64,000 nucleotides of DNA, taken from positions 1 through 64,000 of the forward strand of contig JADLFV010000097.1 in assembly GCA_020849625.1 (NCBI GenBank), read 5' to 3'. Both the position numbers and the translations under genes were made by a program. The stretch is from Phycisphaeraceae bacterium. GTDB lineage: Bacteria > Planctomycetota > Phycisphaerae > Phycisphaerales > Phycisphaeraceae. Each line of letters starts with the position of its first letter. The stretch's first letter is position 1. Shown here in pieces: positions 63,276-64,000 of this stretch. A model generated the notes under the pieces. The model saw only the letters and a program-made list of their open reading frames with translations, searched no databases and had not been told where the DNA came from.

Positions 63276-64000
63276 GTCGCGGCCGCTCCTTTGGCTAAAC
63301 GCGCCGCATAATCGATCGCTTCGATCATGCTCTGCTCACTGGCGATGCCGCGGCCGGCCAGATCAAAGGCGGTGCCGTGATCGACGCTGGTGCGGATGAT
63401 GGGCAGACCCAGGGTGATGTTGATGCCGCGGACCGAGTTCCATCTCTGCCGCTTGCCGTCGTAGTGGAAGCCCTGCAATTTCACGGGGATGTGTCCCTGG
63501 TCGTGATACATGGCCACGCACACATCATAAACCCCGGTGATGGCTCGCGGGTAAAACGTGTCGGGCGGGAAGGGGCCTTGCACGTCGTAGCCTTTCTGCC
63601 GGGCCTGCTCGATGGCGGGTTGGATGGCCAGTTCTTCCTCGTCGCCGAACAGGCCGCCGTCGCCGGCATGCGGGTTCAATCCCGCCACGCCGATCTTCGG
63701 TTGTGGCACGCCCAGGCGCTGCAGGGCCTCGTGGGCCAGATCGATCACCTCCAGCACGCGCCTGATCGTCACCGCATCGCAGGCTTTGCGCAGCGACACG
63801 TGCGTGGAAACATGCACCACGCGAAAATGACCCTCCGCCAGCATCATGGCGCAGCGCGGCGAGCCGGTGAAGTGAGCGAAGATTTCGGTGTGACCGGGAA
63901 AGTCGTGCCCGCCCAGGCGCAGGGCTTCCTTGTGCAGCGGGCCGGTGACCACGGCCGCGATCTGTCTTTTCATGGCTGCTTCAATGGCGGTGGTGACCGC
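63272..64000 (-). CDS. PdxA-like 4-phospho-acid dehydrogenase, cut by the window edge
   Basis: The visible part has PdxA metal and active-site motifs: FPGHTEIFAHF, GLNPHAGDGGLFGDEEE and MYHDQGHIPVKL. The final GINITLGLPIIRTSVDHGTAFDLAG is typical. The frame stays open to base 64000, so the roughly 95 N-terminal residues lie outside; the Met at 63973 is internal. With a DUF1537 kinase and SSS transporter it is more likely a PdxA2-type enzyme of acid-sugar breakdown than the vitamin B6 enzyme. Overlap with the kinase gene is ATGA. Confidence 0.9.
   Translation of the reverse strand, partial: AVTTAIEAAMKRQIAAVVTGPLHKEALRLGGHDFPGHTEIFAHFTGSPRCAMMLAEGHFRVVHVSTHVSLRKACDAVTIRRVLEVIDLAHEALQRLGVPQPKIGVAGLNPHAGDGGLFGDEEELAIQPAIEQARQKGYDVQGPFPPDTFYPRAITGVYDVCVAMYHDQGHIPVKLQGFHYDGKRQRWNSVRGINITLGLPIIRTSVDHGTAFDLAGRGIASEQSMIEAIDYAARLAKGAAAT

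Overview
The window is a G+C-rich bacterial chromosome segment, most likely from a planctomycete and probably near the class Phycisphaerae. Supporting traits are a fused AroDE protein, alternative complex III next to a caa3-type oxidase, many exported proteins ending in PEP-CTERM anchors (some with dockerin-like repeats), few clear Shine-Dalgarno sites, and many palindromic intergenic repeats. All calls come from reading the sequence and the supplied ORFs; no database search was run.

Layout. 0.3-3.5 kb: aroDE, a YraN-type nuclease-fold protein and a SurA/PpiC-like lipoprotein. 3.7-18.1 kb: one long respiratory operon, actABCDEF (alternative complex III), a small membrane protein, a SCO copper chaperone, CoxB with a fused cytochrome c domain, CoxA of the A2 (YS motif) type, CoxC, a small subunit IV and a second subunit-III-like protein. 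Electrons would pass from quinol through ActB/ActA/ActE to the CoxB haem and then to oxygen. 18.3-23.6 kb: an MFS transporter, a ThuA-like protein, a UroD-like protein, a PhyH dioxygenase and an AraC regulator, which look like a small sugar or osmolyte locus.

23.9-41.3 kb: ten tandem paralogues on one strand, each with a signal peptide and a two-Asp-box (BNR-like) beta-propeller that begins QTTLFNGVxVPGVV in nine of ten. Most end in PEP-CTERM anchors, three carry dockerin-like repeats, and three are long multidomain forms. Members are mosaics of each other, two have lost the anchor, and four are linked by ATGA start/stop overlaps. This array is the most unusual locus in the window.

41.4-64 kb: mixed housekeeping and accessory genes. 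They include an isochorismatase-like hydrolase, nitroreductase, HEAT-like and WG-repeat proteins, alanine dehydrogenase, a MtaA-like methyltransferase, a DUF4442 protein, IscX, DnaN, ribosomal proteins L35 and L20, a LOG protein, a histidine kinase, a DegQ-like protease, an acyltransferase, an orphan OppF-like ATPase, a B12-type radical SAM protein, and at the right edge an SSS transporter - DUF1537 kinase - PdxA operon probably for four-carbon acid sugars.

Two genome-wide patterns stand out. First, the 10-11-mer CCCCCGGAAG(T) occurs at least 13 times, mostly inside genes and on both strands, with no exact copy seen in the ten-gene array. Second, about a dozen families of short palindromic repeats fill the gaps; several enter reading frames or supply stop codons, including a five-copy GAAATTC heptamer tract inside actF.
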